Below the pieces are notes generated by a model. That model was not told the DNA's origin and did no database searches. It was given only the letters and a program-made list of their open reading frames with translations. From Phyllobacterium lublinensis (GTDB lineage: Bacteria > Pseudomonadota > Alphaproteobacteria > Rhizobiales > Rhizobiaceae): a stretch of DNA of 64,000 nucleotides. This document shows, piece after piece, positions 9,817 to 18,051 of this stretch; positions within the stretch are counted from its first letter, which is position 1; each line of letters begins with the position of its first letter. The stretch covers positions 62,001 to 126,000 of the forward strand of contig NZ_JAIUDQ010000012.1 in assembly GCF_020164435.1 (NCBI RefSeq), in the 5' to 3' direction. The position numbers were made by a program, and so were the translations under genes.

Positions 9817-10860
9817 ATGGCCGGAAGCATTCCAAGATTCATCGTCGCCTGGATCAATAGCCGGACGGTGCAGTTGACCGCATTTATGGCGGCGCTGGGA
9901 ATCGCTGCCGTTCTGATGGCGGGGGAAGCAGCGCTCGCACAATCCGATCCTCTCCCGGCATGGAATGACACCGCACCCAAGATGGCAATCATGGACTTCG
10001 TCAGGAAGGTAACCACTGCGAATTCGCCCGACTTCGTCCCCGAGCCTGAGCGGATCGCCGTCTTCGACAATGATGGTACCCTGTGGACCGAGCATCCGAT
10101 ATATGTACAGCTCGCCTTTATGCTCGATCGCGTCAAGGCCGGAGCGGCGTCGCACCCGGAGTGGAAGGACACGCAGCCTTTCAAGGCGGCGCTCGAAGGC
10201 GATATGAAATCGTTGGCTGCGACGGGAGAGAAGGGCTTGATGGAGCTCCTCATGACAACGCACGCCGGCATGACCACCGACGAGTTCAGTGCGATCGTTA
10301 CCGACTGGATCGCTACTGCACGTGATCCGCGGTTCAACAAACCCTATACGGAGCTCGTCTACCAGCCCATGGTCGAACTCCTTGCCTATCTGCGCGCCAA
10401 TGGCTTCAAGACCTTTATCGTATCGGGCGGTGGCATTGAGTTCATGCGGCCATGGACCGAGAAAGTCTATGGGGTGCCACCCGAACAGGTCGTCGGCTCC
10501 TCGATCAAGACAGAGTTTGAAATGCGTGACGGCAGTCCGGTCCTGATGCGTCTGCCGCAGGTCGATTTCGTCGACGACAAGGCCGGCAAACCGGTAGGGA
10601 TCAATCAACATATTGGCCGCCGCCCGATCGCAGCGTTCGGCAATTCCGATGGCGACCTTGAGATGCTCCAATACACAACGGTGGGCGACAAGGCCCGTTT
10701 CGGCCTGATCGTCCACCATACCGATGCCGAGCGCGAATATTCGTACGACCGCGACACGGAATTTGGCCGCCTCGACAAGGCGCTTGATGCGGCATCCGTC
10801 AATCAATGGACGGTTGTCGACATGAAGGCGGACTGGAAGCAGATTTTCCCGGAGAAATAA
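9817..10860 (+). CDS. Exported HAD-family phosphatase
   Basis: A 347-residue haloacid dehalogenase-superfamily hydrolase with a long signal peptide (hydrophobic core residues 20-38, cleavage probably after the Ala-rich stretch near 41), so it should act in the periplasm. Motif I is AVFDNDGTLW (DNDGT, residues 84-88), motif II is FIVSGGG, and the metal-binding motif is AFGNSDGDLEML. The arrangement resembles the phosphoserine-phosphatase-like subclass, but the substrate is unknown. The ATG at 9817 has an ideal GGAG 6 nt upstream, so the longer open frame beginning at 9700 is not used. Confidence 0.82.
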   Translation: MAGSIPRFIVAWINSRTVQLTAFMAALGIAAVLMAGEAALAQSDPLPAWNDTAPKMAIMDFVRKVTTANSPDFVPEPERIAVFDNDGTLWTEHPIYVQLAFMLDRVKAGAASHPEWKDTQPFKAALEGDMKSLAATGEKGLMELLMTTHAGMTTDEFSAIVTDWIATARDPRFNKPYTELVYQPMVELLAYLRANGFKTFIVSGGGIEFMRPWTEKVYGVPPEQVVGSSIKTEFEMRDGSPVLMRLPQVDFVDDKAGKPVGINQHIGRRPIAAFGNSDGDLEMLQYTTVGDKARFGLIVHHTDAEREYSYDRDTEFGRLDKALDAASVNQWTVVDMKADWKQIFPEK

Positions 10861-11045
10861 GGCGCGAACACGGGGAAAGGGTATAGGCAAACCCCTTGGT
10901 CAGGCGATGCTGCTCGCGATGTCCTGACCTGCCGCCATTGGGACCATGAGCCTTATGGGTATTAGGAAACCTAGTCCCTGTGAGCAACTTTCCCTATGCC
11001 AACCGCGTTTTATAATATTGGGAACGCATGGAAGGAGGAACCGCC

Positions 11046-11225
11046 ATGGGAGGAACGTCACAGCATTATGTCCGCAGGATGCCAACTGCGCCCGACCATT
11101 TGATGGAATCGATCAAGAGCCATATGCCGAAGACCAAACCCAAGCAGGGGCCGGAACGGTTGTCCGACGTGCTCAAGCGGTCGAAGGGCGCATTTTCAAT
11201 AGGCCAGTACAAGCCAACGAAATAG
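11046..11225 (+). CDS. Small basic protein of unknown function, 59 residues
   Basis: A short reading frame preceded by an excellent ribosome binding site (AAGGAGG, 7 nt before the ATG at 11046). The product is rich in Lys, Arg, Pro and His (MPKTKPKQGPERL in the middle), has no membrane segment or cysteine, and is likely partly disordered. I do not recognise a family. Its stop codon lies 4 bp from the end of the convergent NIPSNAP gene. Support comes mainly from the strong ribosome binding site. Confidence 0.5.
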   Translation: MGGTSQHYVRRMPTAPDHLMESIKSHMPKTKPKQGPERLSDVLKRSKGAFSIGQYKPTK

Positions 11226-11229
11226 CGCG

Positions 11230-11985
11230 CTATCTCAACAGCGATCTTGTCGTAGGTGAGAGCCGCGCGATGCTGGGCGGATCCACCGTGTAGGCCGAAA
11301 GCTTTTCCTGAGTGGCCAGCCATGCCGGGTTGCTGCCGAGGGCCTTGGAAAATGCACCATGAGCCGCGGCATCGGCGAAGCGCGAGAAGACGATGGCGAC
11401 ATTTTCGCCACTGCGGACCGGCAGGCGCGTGAAGCTGTTGTCGCTGTGCTCCGAAACAAAGAGCGCGATGCGCTTGTCCCCAACAGCGCGAAGCAGCGGA
11501 TCGAGCATATCCTCGTAGAAGGCAAGAAATCCGGCTTCGGCCGGGGCTTTGAGCTTGTACGTTACGGCTTGGAATATCGCGGGTGCCGGAACGCCGGTAC
11601 CCTTTGCGGGCCGTGCGGCGGGAGGCACGAAACCATCCGCTTCGCTTGCCGGATGCAGCAGCAGGACGTCATCGGAATCGATCATCGTGGCATTTGCCGC
11701 ATTGCGATGCTCGCGCCAGACCGGGCCATCGTAAAATGCTGCAAGGGCCCGGTGCCGTGCCTGCATGTCAGAAAAACCCCGCAACCAGACGAAGGCATCC
11801 GGATCGTCGAGATCACGAAATTGACCGATAACCGCCATGCCGCAGTTCTCCTGGCTTTCCAGAAAATGCGTGTCGAACAGGTCGATCAATTCGTTTCTTC
11901 GTCCCGGGTGAAGGGTATAGCGCCTCAACTCGGTAATTGGGCTGAAACCCCAACGCTGGCTATGCCGTGAAACCTTATCCACCAT
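11230..11985 (-). CDS. NIPSNAP family protein
   Basis: A 251-residue protein containing a ferredoxin-like alpha/beta barrel NIPSNAP domain in its N-terminal half (ELRRYTLHPGRRNELIDLFDTHF at about residues 19-41) and a second, more degenerate half. Bacterial members are small ligand-binding or monooxygenase-fold proteins of uncertain activity. It is divergent from a TetR-type gene, with operator-like palindromes between them, so it is probably that regulator's target. A GGAG site about 9 nt upstream supports the start. Confidence 0.75.
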   Translation of the reverse strand: MVDKVSRHSQRWGFSPITELRRYTLHPGRRNELIDLFDTHFLESQENCGMAVIGQFRDLDDPDAFVWLRGFSDMQARHRALAAFYDGPVWREHRNAANATMIDSDDVLLLHPASEADGFVPPAARPAKGTGVPAPAIFQAVTYKLKAPAEAGFLAFYEDMLDPLLRAVGDKRIALFVSEHSDNSFTRLPVRSGENVAIVFSRFADAAAHGAFSKALGSNPAWLATQEKLSAYTVDPPSIARLSPTTRSLLR

Positions 11986-12002
11986 CGGCGTGTCTCCAAA
12001 AC

Positions 12003-12046
12003 AAACAGGTCATCCTGTTTTATAAAAAGACCGGTTGTCCTGTTTT
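12003..12046. promoter_or_regulatory. Two operator-like palindromes between NIPSNAP and tetR-type genes
   Basis: A perfect inverted repeat AAACAGG-TCAT-CCTGTTT (12003-12020) is followed by a degenerate second copy (about 12027-12046) ending in the same CCTGTTTT half. The spacing puts the two sites about 25 bp apart within the divergent promoter region. This is the expected arrangement for a TetR-family autorepressor that also controls the NIPSNAP gene. Confidence 0.6.
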
Positions 12047-12095
12047 GTCAATGCGCTATTCTGTGGGCAAGCGGTAACACGATGATCCAAGTGAA

Positions 12096-12704
12096 ATGAT
12101 GATCCAGGACAGCAAGCAGAGACCCAGACGTACCAATAATCCGCAGGCGATGCGGGCGCAGATCCTCGACGTGGCAGCCGATCTCTTTCAGCGCCAAGGT
12201 TACAATGCCACCAGCATACAGGATGTCGTGCGGGAGGCCGCGACGACAGGTGGCGCGTTGCATCATCATTTTGCAACCAAGAAGGCGCTCGGGCTAGCTG
12301 TTATTGCCGAACGTGTGGCGCCTGAGGTCGATGAGACGGCCGTGCAGCCCGTTGCTACAGCGTCTTCGGCGGCGGTCGGCATCCGCAAGGTGTTCAATGG
12401 GGTTGCCGACACACTTGAGCGCAAGCGCGCTGTATCGGGTTGCCCGCTTAACAATCTGGCGCTGGAGCTCTCGCTGGCCGATCCGGATTTCCGCGAGGCG
12501 GTCAACGGGGTCTTTGATCGATGGCGGTCGGCATTGTCCCTCAGATTGCATGCCGACAGGCCGGAGATGGACCTGTCGCGGGCGCATGATCTGGCAACGC
12601 TGATCGTGGCGAGCTATTCTGGCGCGATGGCAATGGCAAAGGCGAGCCAGAGCGCCGAACCGCTTCGCGCTTGCGCAGTACAGCTGGAGCAGGTTCTGAG
12701 TTAG
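12096..12704 (+). CDS. TetR/AcrR-family transcriptional regulator
   Basis: A 202-residue repressor with an N-terminal TetR helix-turn-helix (ILDVAADLFQRQGYNATSIQDVV, residues about 23-45) and an LmrA/YxaF-like ligand-binding half containing CPLNNLALELS. Regulators of this subgroup often respond to small hydrophobic or reactive compounds. It is divergent from the NIPSNAP gene with paired palindromes between the two. Its end overlaps the convergent LysR gene by 4 bp. The ligand is unknown. Confidence 0.85.
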   Translation: MMIQDSKQRPRRTNNPQAMRAQILDVAADLFQRQGYNATSIQDVVREAATTGGALHHHFATKKALGLAVIAERVAPEVDETAVQPVATASSAAVGIRKVFNGVADTLERKRAVSGCPLNNLALELSLADPDFREAVNGVFDRWRSALSLRLHADRPEMDLSRAHDLATLIVASYSGAMAMAKASQSAEPLRACAVQLEQVLS

Positions 12705-13606
12705 CCGGGCGACCGGCCCGGTGCCTGCGCGAAAATCTCTGCAAGCCAATCTGCAAAAGCGCGCACGCGCGACGAAAGTTGGCGATTCTGCGGATAGAGT
12801 ACGGACACGCTCATCGGCGGCGGCGGATAATCGTCAAGAACCGTACGCAGCTTCCCCTCGGCGAGTTCGGCAGCGATGCGGTAGCGCGGCACCTGAACAA
12901 ACCCGAAGCCGGCGATCGCGGACGCGGTGTAGATGTCCGCACCCTTCACGGTAATGGATCCCGCCAAGCTTATCGTCTTCAGCCCCTCGGCGGTCTCGAA
13001 CTCGAGCGGGTATGGTTTGCCGGTCACGCTTGAAACGTAAGAAACGGCCTTGTGCCCATCAAGCTCGTTCCAGTGCGTCGGTTCACCGTAGCGGGCGAGA
13101 TAGCCCGGGCTGGCGCAGGTAACCTGTTCCATCCGGGCAATGCGGCGGCCGACCATGGAGGAGTCCTGCAGGTCGCCGGCACGCAGCACACAGTCGATGC
13201 CTTCACGCACCAGGTCGACGAGGCGGTCGCTGTCGCCGATGCTAAGCTCGATGTGCGGGTAGCGTGCAAGAAAGTCCGGAAGGGCCGGAATGACAAAATG
13301 CCGTGCCAGCGTGCCTTGCAGATTGGCACGCAGCAGGCCTTTGGGCGCGGCATCGCGAAACGAACCTTCCGCCTCTTCCATGTCGGCAAGCAATCGCAGG
13401 CATCGAATGTAGTAGGCCTCGCCATCAAGCGTCGGGTTCACCTGCCGGGTGGTCCGGTCAAGCAGGCGGGCACCGAGCCGGTCCTCCATGCGCTGCATTG
13501 CATTGGTGACCGTGGCACGCGGAATGAGAAGGTCTTCGGCTGCCTTCGTAAAGCTGCGCCGCTCGACGATTCGTGCGAAGATCTGCATTTCCTGAAAGCG
13601 ATCCAT
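12701..13606 (-). CDS. LysR-family transcriptional regulator
   Basis: A 301-residue LysR-type regulator. The winged helix-turn-helix occupies about residues 1-60 (FARIVERRSFTKAAEDLLIPRATVT), followed by a substrate-binding domain that starts near residue 90. It is divergent from an SDR oxidoreductase gene with 119 bp between the start codons, the usual arrangement when a LysR protein controls its neighbour. Effector unknown. Confidence 0.87.
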   Translation of the reverse strand: MDRFQEMQIFARIVERRSFTKAAEDLLIPRATVTNAMQRMEDRLGARLLDRTTRQVNPTLDGEAYYIRCLRLLADMEEAEGSFRDAAPKGLLRANLQGTLARHFVIPALPDFLARYPHIELSIGDSDRLVDLVREGIDCVLRAGDLQDSSMVGRRIARMEQVTCASPGYLARYGEPTHWNELDGHKAVSYVSSVTGKPYPLEFETAEGLKTISLAGSITVKGADIYTASAIAGFGFVQVPRYRIAAELAEGKLRTVLDDYPPPPMSVSVLYPQNRQLSSRVRAFADWLAEIFAQAPGRSPG

Positions 13607-13725
13607 AAGGACACCCGTGATTGTTATCGAATATCGAATAGTGATGCCAAAAACGGACTGATTATCCCGGAAGTCATTTGGAGCATTGTGTGCTCATCGT
13701 CAACACGAACATGGAGCTCAGAGCA

Positions 13726-14466
13726 ATGACACAGGTTCAAAAGAAGATTGCCATCGTCACGGGAGCTGCCCGCGGCATCGGTGCGGCCGTCGCACAGCGT
13801 CTCGCATCCGACGGTTTTGCTGTTGTGATCAACTATGCCAGCAGTTCGGCGGAGGCCGACGCTTCCGTCGAAAACCTGGTAAAGGCGGGCCATCAAGCCA
13901 TCGCCGTCAAGGCAGATGTATCCAAGGCTGAAGATGTACGCCGGATATTCGATATCACGGAACAGAAGCTTGGGACGGTCGATGTCCTTGTCAACAATGC
14001 CGGCATCATGAAGGTCATGCCCTTGGCGGACACAAGCGACGAGGTCTTCGAGCAGACATTTTCGATCAATGTGCAGGGAACGTTCAACACATTGCGCGAG
14101 GCGGCAACACGACTGAACAATGGCGGGCGGATCATCAACTTCTCCACCTCGGTCGTTGGCACGAACCTGCCAGGCTATGCCGTCTATGCCGGGACCAAGG
14201 CGGCGGTCGAGACCTTCACACGCGTCTTCTCCAAGGAATTGCGCGGCCGCAACATCACCGTCAACGCCGTTGCGCCGGGACCGATAGCCACCGACCTTTT
14301 TCTCAACGGCAAGAGCGACGAACTGATCCAGCAGTTCAGCAAGGCGGCGCCTCTCGAAAGGCTCGGACAGCCTGAAGACATAGCCAAGGCGGTATCGTTC
14401 CTCGCCGGCCCCGATGGCGGCTGGGTCAATGGCCAGATCCTGCGTGCAAATGGCGGACTTGTCTGA
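13726..14466 (+). CDS. SDR-family oxidoreductase (FabG-like)
   Basis: A 246-residue classical short-chain dehydrogenase/reductase. It has the cofactor loop TGAARGIG (residues about 13-20), NNAG near residue 87, an active-site Ser and YAGTK (Tyr-x-x-x-Lys) near residues 153-157, and a C-terminal VNGQILRANGG typical of the family. An NADP(H) preference is suggested by the sequence after the second strand (NYASSS), but this is not certain. The ATG at 13726 has GGAG 9 nt upstream; the longer frame from 13678 is less likely. It is divergent from the LysR gene, its probable regulator. Confidence 0.87.
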   Translation: MTQVQKKIAIVTGAARGIGAAVAQRLASDGFAVVINYASSSAEADASVENLVKAGHQAIAVKADVSKAEDVRRIFDITEQKLGTVDVLVNNAGIMKVMPLADTSDEVFEQTFSINVQGTFNTLREAATRLNNGGRIINFSTSVVGTNLPGYAVYAGTKAAVETFTRVFSKELRGRNITVNAVAPGPIATDLFLNGKSDELIQQFSKAAPLERLGQPEDIAKAVSFLAGPDGGWVNGQILRANGGLV

Positions 14467-14604
14467 GTCCCCGCATCGGTTCCGCGATTTCCTCGAACTG
14501 CAGCAAAACGCCGCTTGTGGCCGCACGTGATGGTTTTGGGCTGGATTGACGGCTGAAAATAGCACAAAGCAGTCGGAAAAATCCGTCTCGGGAGACGCGC
14601 CCAC

Positions 14605-15555
14605 ATGTCCATCGCTCCGGCATCCATCTTCAGCGCAACCATACCTTCCGCTGCCCGTCGCGGTGTGGTGCTGATGTTGTTGGGAATGCTGATGTTCTCG
14701 TTGAACGATGTCATGGGCAAATGGCTGGTTTCGACCTATTCCGTCGGGCAGGTCGTTCTCATCCGCAGTATTGCTGCCCTCATCGTCCTCGCGCCGTTCA
14801 TCTGGTATGGCGGCGCAAGCAAGCTGGTCCGGGTCGAGCGTCCTGCAATGCAAGCTGCCCGGGTCTTCATGTCCACTGCGGAAGTCTTCGCATTCTACTT
14901 TGCGGTTTCCTACCTGCCGCTTGCCGATGTCATGACCTATTGGCTGGCAGTGCCGATCTATGTAGCCGCGATCTCGCCTTTCGTTCTGAAGGAACCCGTT
15001 GGCTGGCGGCGCTGGAGCGCCATCATTGTCGGCTTCATTGGCGTGGTCATTGCACTTGAGCCGTCATCGCAGGCGCTGACGCCGCAAGCGCTCATATCCA
15101 TTCTCGGCAGCATGACATTCGCGGCCATGCTGCTGCTTGGGCGCACCCTGCGCGGCACGCCGGACACGACACTTGTCTTCTGGCAGATCGTCGGTGCAGG
15201 GCTTGCCGGCCTCGCCAGCCTCTGGTTCGAATGGACGCCGGTCAGCCTGCGCGACCTGCTCTTGCTGGGTTTGCTTGGCGTCGTCGCCATGCTTGCCCAC
15301 GTGCTCGTCAACAGGGCGCTGAAACTGGCTGATGCCGCAACCGTGGCGCCGCTGCAATATACATTGCTGTTGTGGGCGATCCTTTTCGGCTGGCTGGTCT
15401 TCGGCGATGTGCCGCGGGTGACGATGCTGGTGGGCGCAGGCTTCATCATCGCCTCGGGCCTTTTCATTCTCTTCCGTGAACAGCAGCTGAAACGTCAGGG
15501 CCGTCTCAAGGAACCGGTGGAGACGGTGGTCACGGGCTCAGGCGAAGGCGTCTGA
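14605..15555 (+). CDS. EamA/DMT-superfamily transporter
   Basis: A 316-residue permease of the drug/metabolite transporter superfamily with ten predicted membrane helices arranged as two EamA repeats (residues about 20-150 and 165-295). Members export metabolites such as amino acids or their relatives. The substrate cannot be told from the sequence. A GGGAG site about 12 nt before the ATG is present. The C-terminus is a short cytoplasmic tail. It lies 138 bp downstream of the SDR gene on the same strand. Confidence 0.83.
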   Translation: MSIAPASIFSATIPSAARRGVVLMLLGMLMFSLNDVMGKWLVSTYSVGQVVLIRSIAALIVLAPFIWYGGASKLVRVERPAMQAARVFMSTAEVFAFYFAVSYLPLADVMTYWLAVPIYVAAISPFVLKEPVGWRRWSAIIVGFIGVVIALEPSSQALTPQALISILGSMTFAAMLLLGRTLRGTPDTTLVFWQIVGAGLAGLASLWFEWTPVSLRDLLLLGLLGVVAMLAHVLVNRALKLADAATVAPLQYTLLLWAILFGWLVFGDVPRVTMLVGAGFIIASGLFILFREQQLKRQGRLKEPVETVVTGSGEGV

Positions 15556-15569
15556 ACCTGCTGCGCTCC

Positions 15570-16046
15570 TTAGGCGTCGGCGTCGGCATCCGTTGTCAGG
15601 GAAGCGCCCAACGCGTCAAGCAGATCCTCTGTCCCCCTTCTGCGCATGGATGGATCGTCGAAATCGTCGAGATAGGCACCCTGTTCGGTAAGGACGAGCC
15701 TCGTGCCAGTGCCCTCGGGCATCAGTTCAAACGTGGCCAAGGAGACAGAAATGCGCTTGTCATCGAGGTGCATGTCGTAGCTGTAGACAATCCGCTGATC
15801 AGGTACGATATCGTGGTAGAGCGCTTCAAACGTGTGGACGGGTCCGCCTTCCGGCCCGCCGCTGTTGATCTCTCGGCCACCAACGCGGAAATCCATCTCA
15901 TATCTCTCCTGCGCCCATTCATCAGGACCGACGAACCATCTGGATTTCGCTTCCTTGTTGCTCAAGGCAAAGAAGACACGGGCAGGCGCGGCCGAATAGC
16001 TGCGTTCGATGACGAACGTGTCGTGCTTCACGGATCGCTTGGTCAT
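15570..16046 (-). CDS. SRPBCC/AHSA1-like protein
   Basis: A 158-residue START-like (Bet v1 fold) protein of the activator-of-Hsp90-ATPase homologue type. The hydrophobic-pocket fold begins at [18 protein letters not shown], with the family's W-F-x-G-P-x-E-W at about residues 36-43. Such proteins bind small hydrophobic ligands, usually of unknown identity. Its start lies 4 bp beyond the stop codon of the ArsR gene, so the two form an operon. A longer frame upstream overlaps the arsR gene and is not used. Confidence 0.85.
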   Translation of the reverse strand: MTKRSVKHDTFVIERSYSAAPARVFFALSNKEAKSRWFVGPDEWAQERYEMDFRVGGREINSGGPEGGPVHTFEALYHDIVPDQRIVYSYDMHLDDKRISVSLATFELMPEGTGTRLVLTEQGAYLDDFDDPSMRRRGTEDLLDALGASLTTDADADA

Positions 16047-16050
16047 GGAT

Positions 16051-16383
16051 TTATCCCTTTTCCTGTTCGGCAAGGAAATCGCCCAGCCTGTCGAGGCGAA
16101 GTTCCCAATTCTTGCGCCGCTCCAGCATCCAGTCTTCGGCCGTTTTGAGCGCTGCCCAATCGATATGGCAGGTGCGGACGCGTCCGACCTTCTCGGAACG
16201 GACAAGGCCGCTCGCCTCCAGCACCTGGAGGTGCTGCACCACCGCCGGCAACGACATCGTCAGCGGCCTGGCAAGTTCACTGACCGAAGCAGGTCCGCGG
16301 CTCAGCCTTTCCACCATGATGCGTCGTGATGGATCGGCGAGGGCCTGGAACATGAGATCGAGAGGTGTTGATTGGTTAAGCAT
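16051..16383 (-). CDS. ArsR-family transcriptional regulator
   Basis: A 110-residue ArsR/SmtB-fold winged-helix repressor ([17 protein letters not shown], then [24 protein letters not shown] as the recognition region). It lacks the cysteine metal-binding motif of true arsenic regulators and belongs to the widespread ArsR-SRPBCC two-gene unit, where it is thought to repress its own operon. A perfect 12-bp palindrome directly precedes the start codon. Confidence 0.88.
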   Translation of the reverse strand: MLNQSTPLDLMFQALADPSRRIMVERLSRGPASVSELARPLTMSLPAVVQHLQVLEASGLVRSEKVGRVRTCHIDWAALKTAEDWMLERRKNWELRLDRLGDFLAEQEKG

Positions 16384-16395
16384 ATACTTAAGTAT
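16384..16395. promoter_or_regulatory. Palindrome ATACTTAAGTAT, probable ArsR autoregulatory operator
   Basis: A perfect 12-bp palindrome abuts the ATG of the arsR-type gene on its upstream side. The position would let a bound repressor block transcription or, in a leaderless arrangement, overlap the promoter. Assignment to the ArsR protein is inferred from location. Confidence 0.5.
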
Positions 16396-16455
16396 TGCAC
16401 TCCATACGAAATGTCAATCAACGTTAAACAAGGGTTCGCTTCGCTTGACGTATGG

Positions 16456-16650
16456 CTAAAGGCCCGATTGTGCCAGGCGGGCAAGGGCCGCTTCGAAGTG
16501 ATTGGTCGCCTTTTCGAATTTGTCCCGGCAGCCGGTGTTGCAGAAGCCGACGACAGCGCCCTTGTACAGGGTAAGGCTATCTTCCCGGATCGGATCGCCG
16601 GACCAGGGGCATGTGGTGTTGATCGCATCGCTGAGCTTCAGTTCAGGCAT
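16456..16650 (-). CDS. Small cysteine-containing protein (YHS/TRASH-like), 64 residues
   Basis: A short protein with the pattern TCPWSGDP near residue 13 and FCNTGCRDKFEKAT near residue 37, that is C-P-x-x-G followed by C-x3-C and F, as in YHS/TRASH metal-binding modules. Similar rhizobial proteins are sometimes labelled glutathione S-transferase, which I think is a mislabel. A perfect AGGAGG lies 7 nt before the ATG at 16650, so the longer frame reaching back into the OsmC gene is not used. It follows the OsmC gene with a gap of 25 bp. A role in metal or redox handling is inference. Confidence 0.65.
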   Translation of the reverse strand: MPELKLSDAINTTCPWSGDPIREDSLTLYKGAVVGFCNTGCRDKFEKATNHFEAALARLAQSGL

Positions 16651-16675
16651 GGTGTTTCCTCCTATTCCCAGGATG

Positions 16676-17137
16676 TCAGACTGGTTCAACCTCAATATGG
16701 GTGAGCACTGAATTGGCGATGAAGCACTGCGCATGCGCATTGTGGTGCATGTGCGTTTCCGTTGCCCGGTCCGGTGCCGTGCCCGCATAGGTCACGTGCG
16801 GTCGCAGTGTGACGCGACTGACATAAAGCTTTCCCTCGGCGTTCTTGCCAAGTTCCCCCTCGGCGGCGTCCCTGTATTCATCGATCACGAACCCTGCCTT
16901 TGCGGCGTCCGCGAGAAAAAACAGCATGTGACAGCTCGAAAGCGAGGCGACATACGCCTCCTCGGGATCGACATTCTCGGGCACGGAAAGCGGCACGCGC
17001 ACGATGTGCGGCGAGGATGAGGCAGGCACCACCGCGCCGCCATCGAACTGCCAGACATGAGCCCTGCTGTATCTGTTGTCCGTAAACATCGTATCATCTG
17101 GTCGGGTCCACAGGACTGTCGCGCCGAATGTCGTCAT
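16676..17137 (-). CDS. OsmC-family peroxide/hydroperoxide-reductase-like protein
   Basis: A 153-residue OsmC/Ohr-fold protein. The first conserved cysteine is in ASLSSCHMLFFL (near residue 69) and the second in AHAQCFIANSV (near residue 138), the pair that forms the peroxidatic and resolving residues in the family. It may reduce organic hydroperoxides. The neighbouring small cysteine protein is transcribed in the same direction. Divergent from an SDR gene across 99 bp. Confidence 0.85.
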   Translation of the reverse strand: MTTFGATVLWTRPDDTMFTDNRYSRAHVWQFDGGAVVPASSSPHIVRVPLSVPENVDPEEAYVASLSSCHMLFFLADAAKAGFVIDEYRDAAEGELGKNAEGKLYVSRVTLRPHVTYAGTAPDRATETHMHHNAHAQCFIANSVLTHIEVEPV

Positions 17138-17236
17138 TTTCTGAAGTTTCCTGATCTGGTTTGCCGGTCGAGCTTGTCAAAGTGGGACTGAATTGTCGAT
17201 AAGGGAAGCTCAGACAAATCAACCGGCGAGGACATC

Positions 17237-18019
17237 ATGGATCTGGGCATCAGAGGAAAACGAGCGATCGTTTGTGCAAGTTCGAAAGGGCTCGGTCGGG
17301 GCGTTGCGGAGAAGCTGGCCGAAGCCGGTGTCGACCTGACGTTGAATGCGCGTACCGAAGAGACCTTGCGTGCCACGGCGAATGAAATTGCGGGCAAGTA
17401 CGGGGTGAAGGTGCAGATTGTCGCCGAAGATGTGACAACCGAGGCCGGACGCCAGGCGCTGCTCAAGGCCGAACCGCGGGCCGATATACTGATCAACAAT
17501 GCCGGGGGACCGCCTGCCGGCGTCTGGTCCGATTGGGGCGAGGAAGAATGGTTGAAGGCAATCAACAACAACATGCTGACGCCGATCCTCCTGATGAACG
17601 CCATTCTGCCGGGCATGATCGAGCGCGGCTGGGGACGCGTCGTCAACATCACGTCGGGCTCTGTCAAATCGCCGATTGCCCAGCTCGGACTTTCCAATGC
17701 AGCTCGCAGCGGCCTTACCGGTTTTGTCGCGGGGACCGCGCGTCAGGTCGCAAAATACGGCGTCATCATCAATAGCCTGCTGCCGGGCTCGCACGATACG
17801 GACCGCACCAAGGGCTTCATTGAACGGACAGCCAAGGAAAAGGGCATTTCCATCCAGCTCGCCCGCGCGGAGGCCTATGCGGGAAACCCCACGGGCCGCT
17901 ATGGGACGGCGGAGGAATTCGGTGCCGCGGCGGCATTCCTTTGCAGCCAGTATTCGGGTTTCATCGTCGGCCAGAACCTGCTGCTCGACGGCGGTGCGTT
18001 CAATTCCACGATGGGGTGA
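17237..18019 (+). CDS. Atypical SDR-family protein lacking the Tyr-Lys catalytic pair
   Basis: A 260-residue short-chain dehydrogenase fold with cofactor loop CASSKGLGRG (residues about 13-22) and NNAGGPP near residue 89. Where classical SDRs have Tyr-x-x-x-Lys, this protein reads SNAAR (about residues 153-157), so the usual proton donor and Lys are missing. Paralogues with the same SN..R pattern exist (annotated as 3-oxoacyl-ACP reductases, from memory), so this is probably a subfamily rather than a damaged gene. GAGG 7 nt upstream supports the start. Substrate unknown. Confidence 0.8.
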   Translation: MDLGIRGKRAIVCASSKGLGRGVAEKLAEAGVDLTLNARTEETLRATANEIAGKYGVKVQIVAEDVTTEAGRQALLKAEPRADILINNAGGPPAGVWSDWGEEEWLKAINNNMLTPILLMNAILPGMIERGWGRVVNITSGSVKSPIAQLGLSNAARSGLTGFVAGTARQVAKYGVIINSLLPGSHDTDRTKGFIERTAKEKGISIQLARAEAYAGNPTGRYGTAEEFGAAAAFLCSQYSGFIVGQNLLLDGGAFNSTMG

Positions 18020-18051
18020 GGCTGGCGGAGATGGCGGCGACCTCGTCGCCG

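Noticed and set aside
10946..11293. 115-residue plus-strand frame overlapping the 59-residue gene
   Set aside because: The other frame has the strong ribosome binding site, and this one runs into the NIPSNAP gene without start signals.
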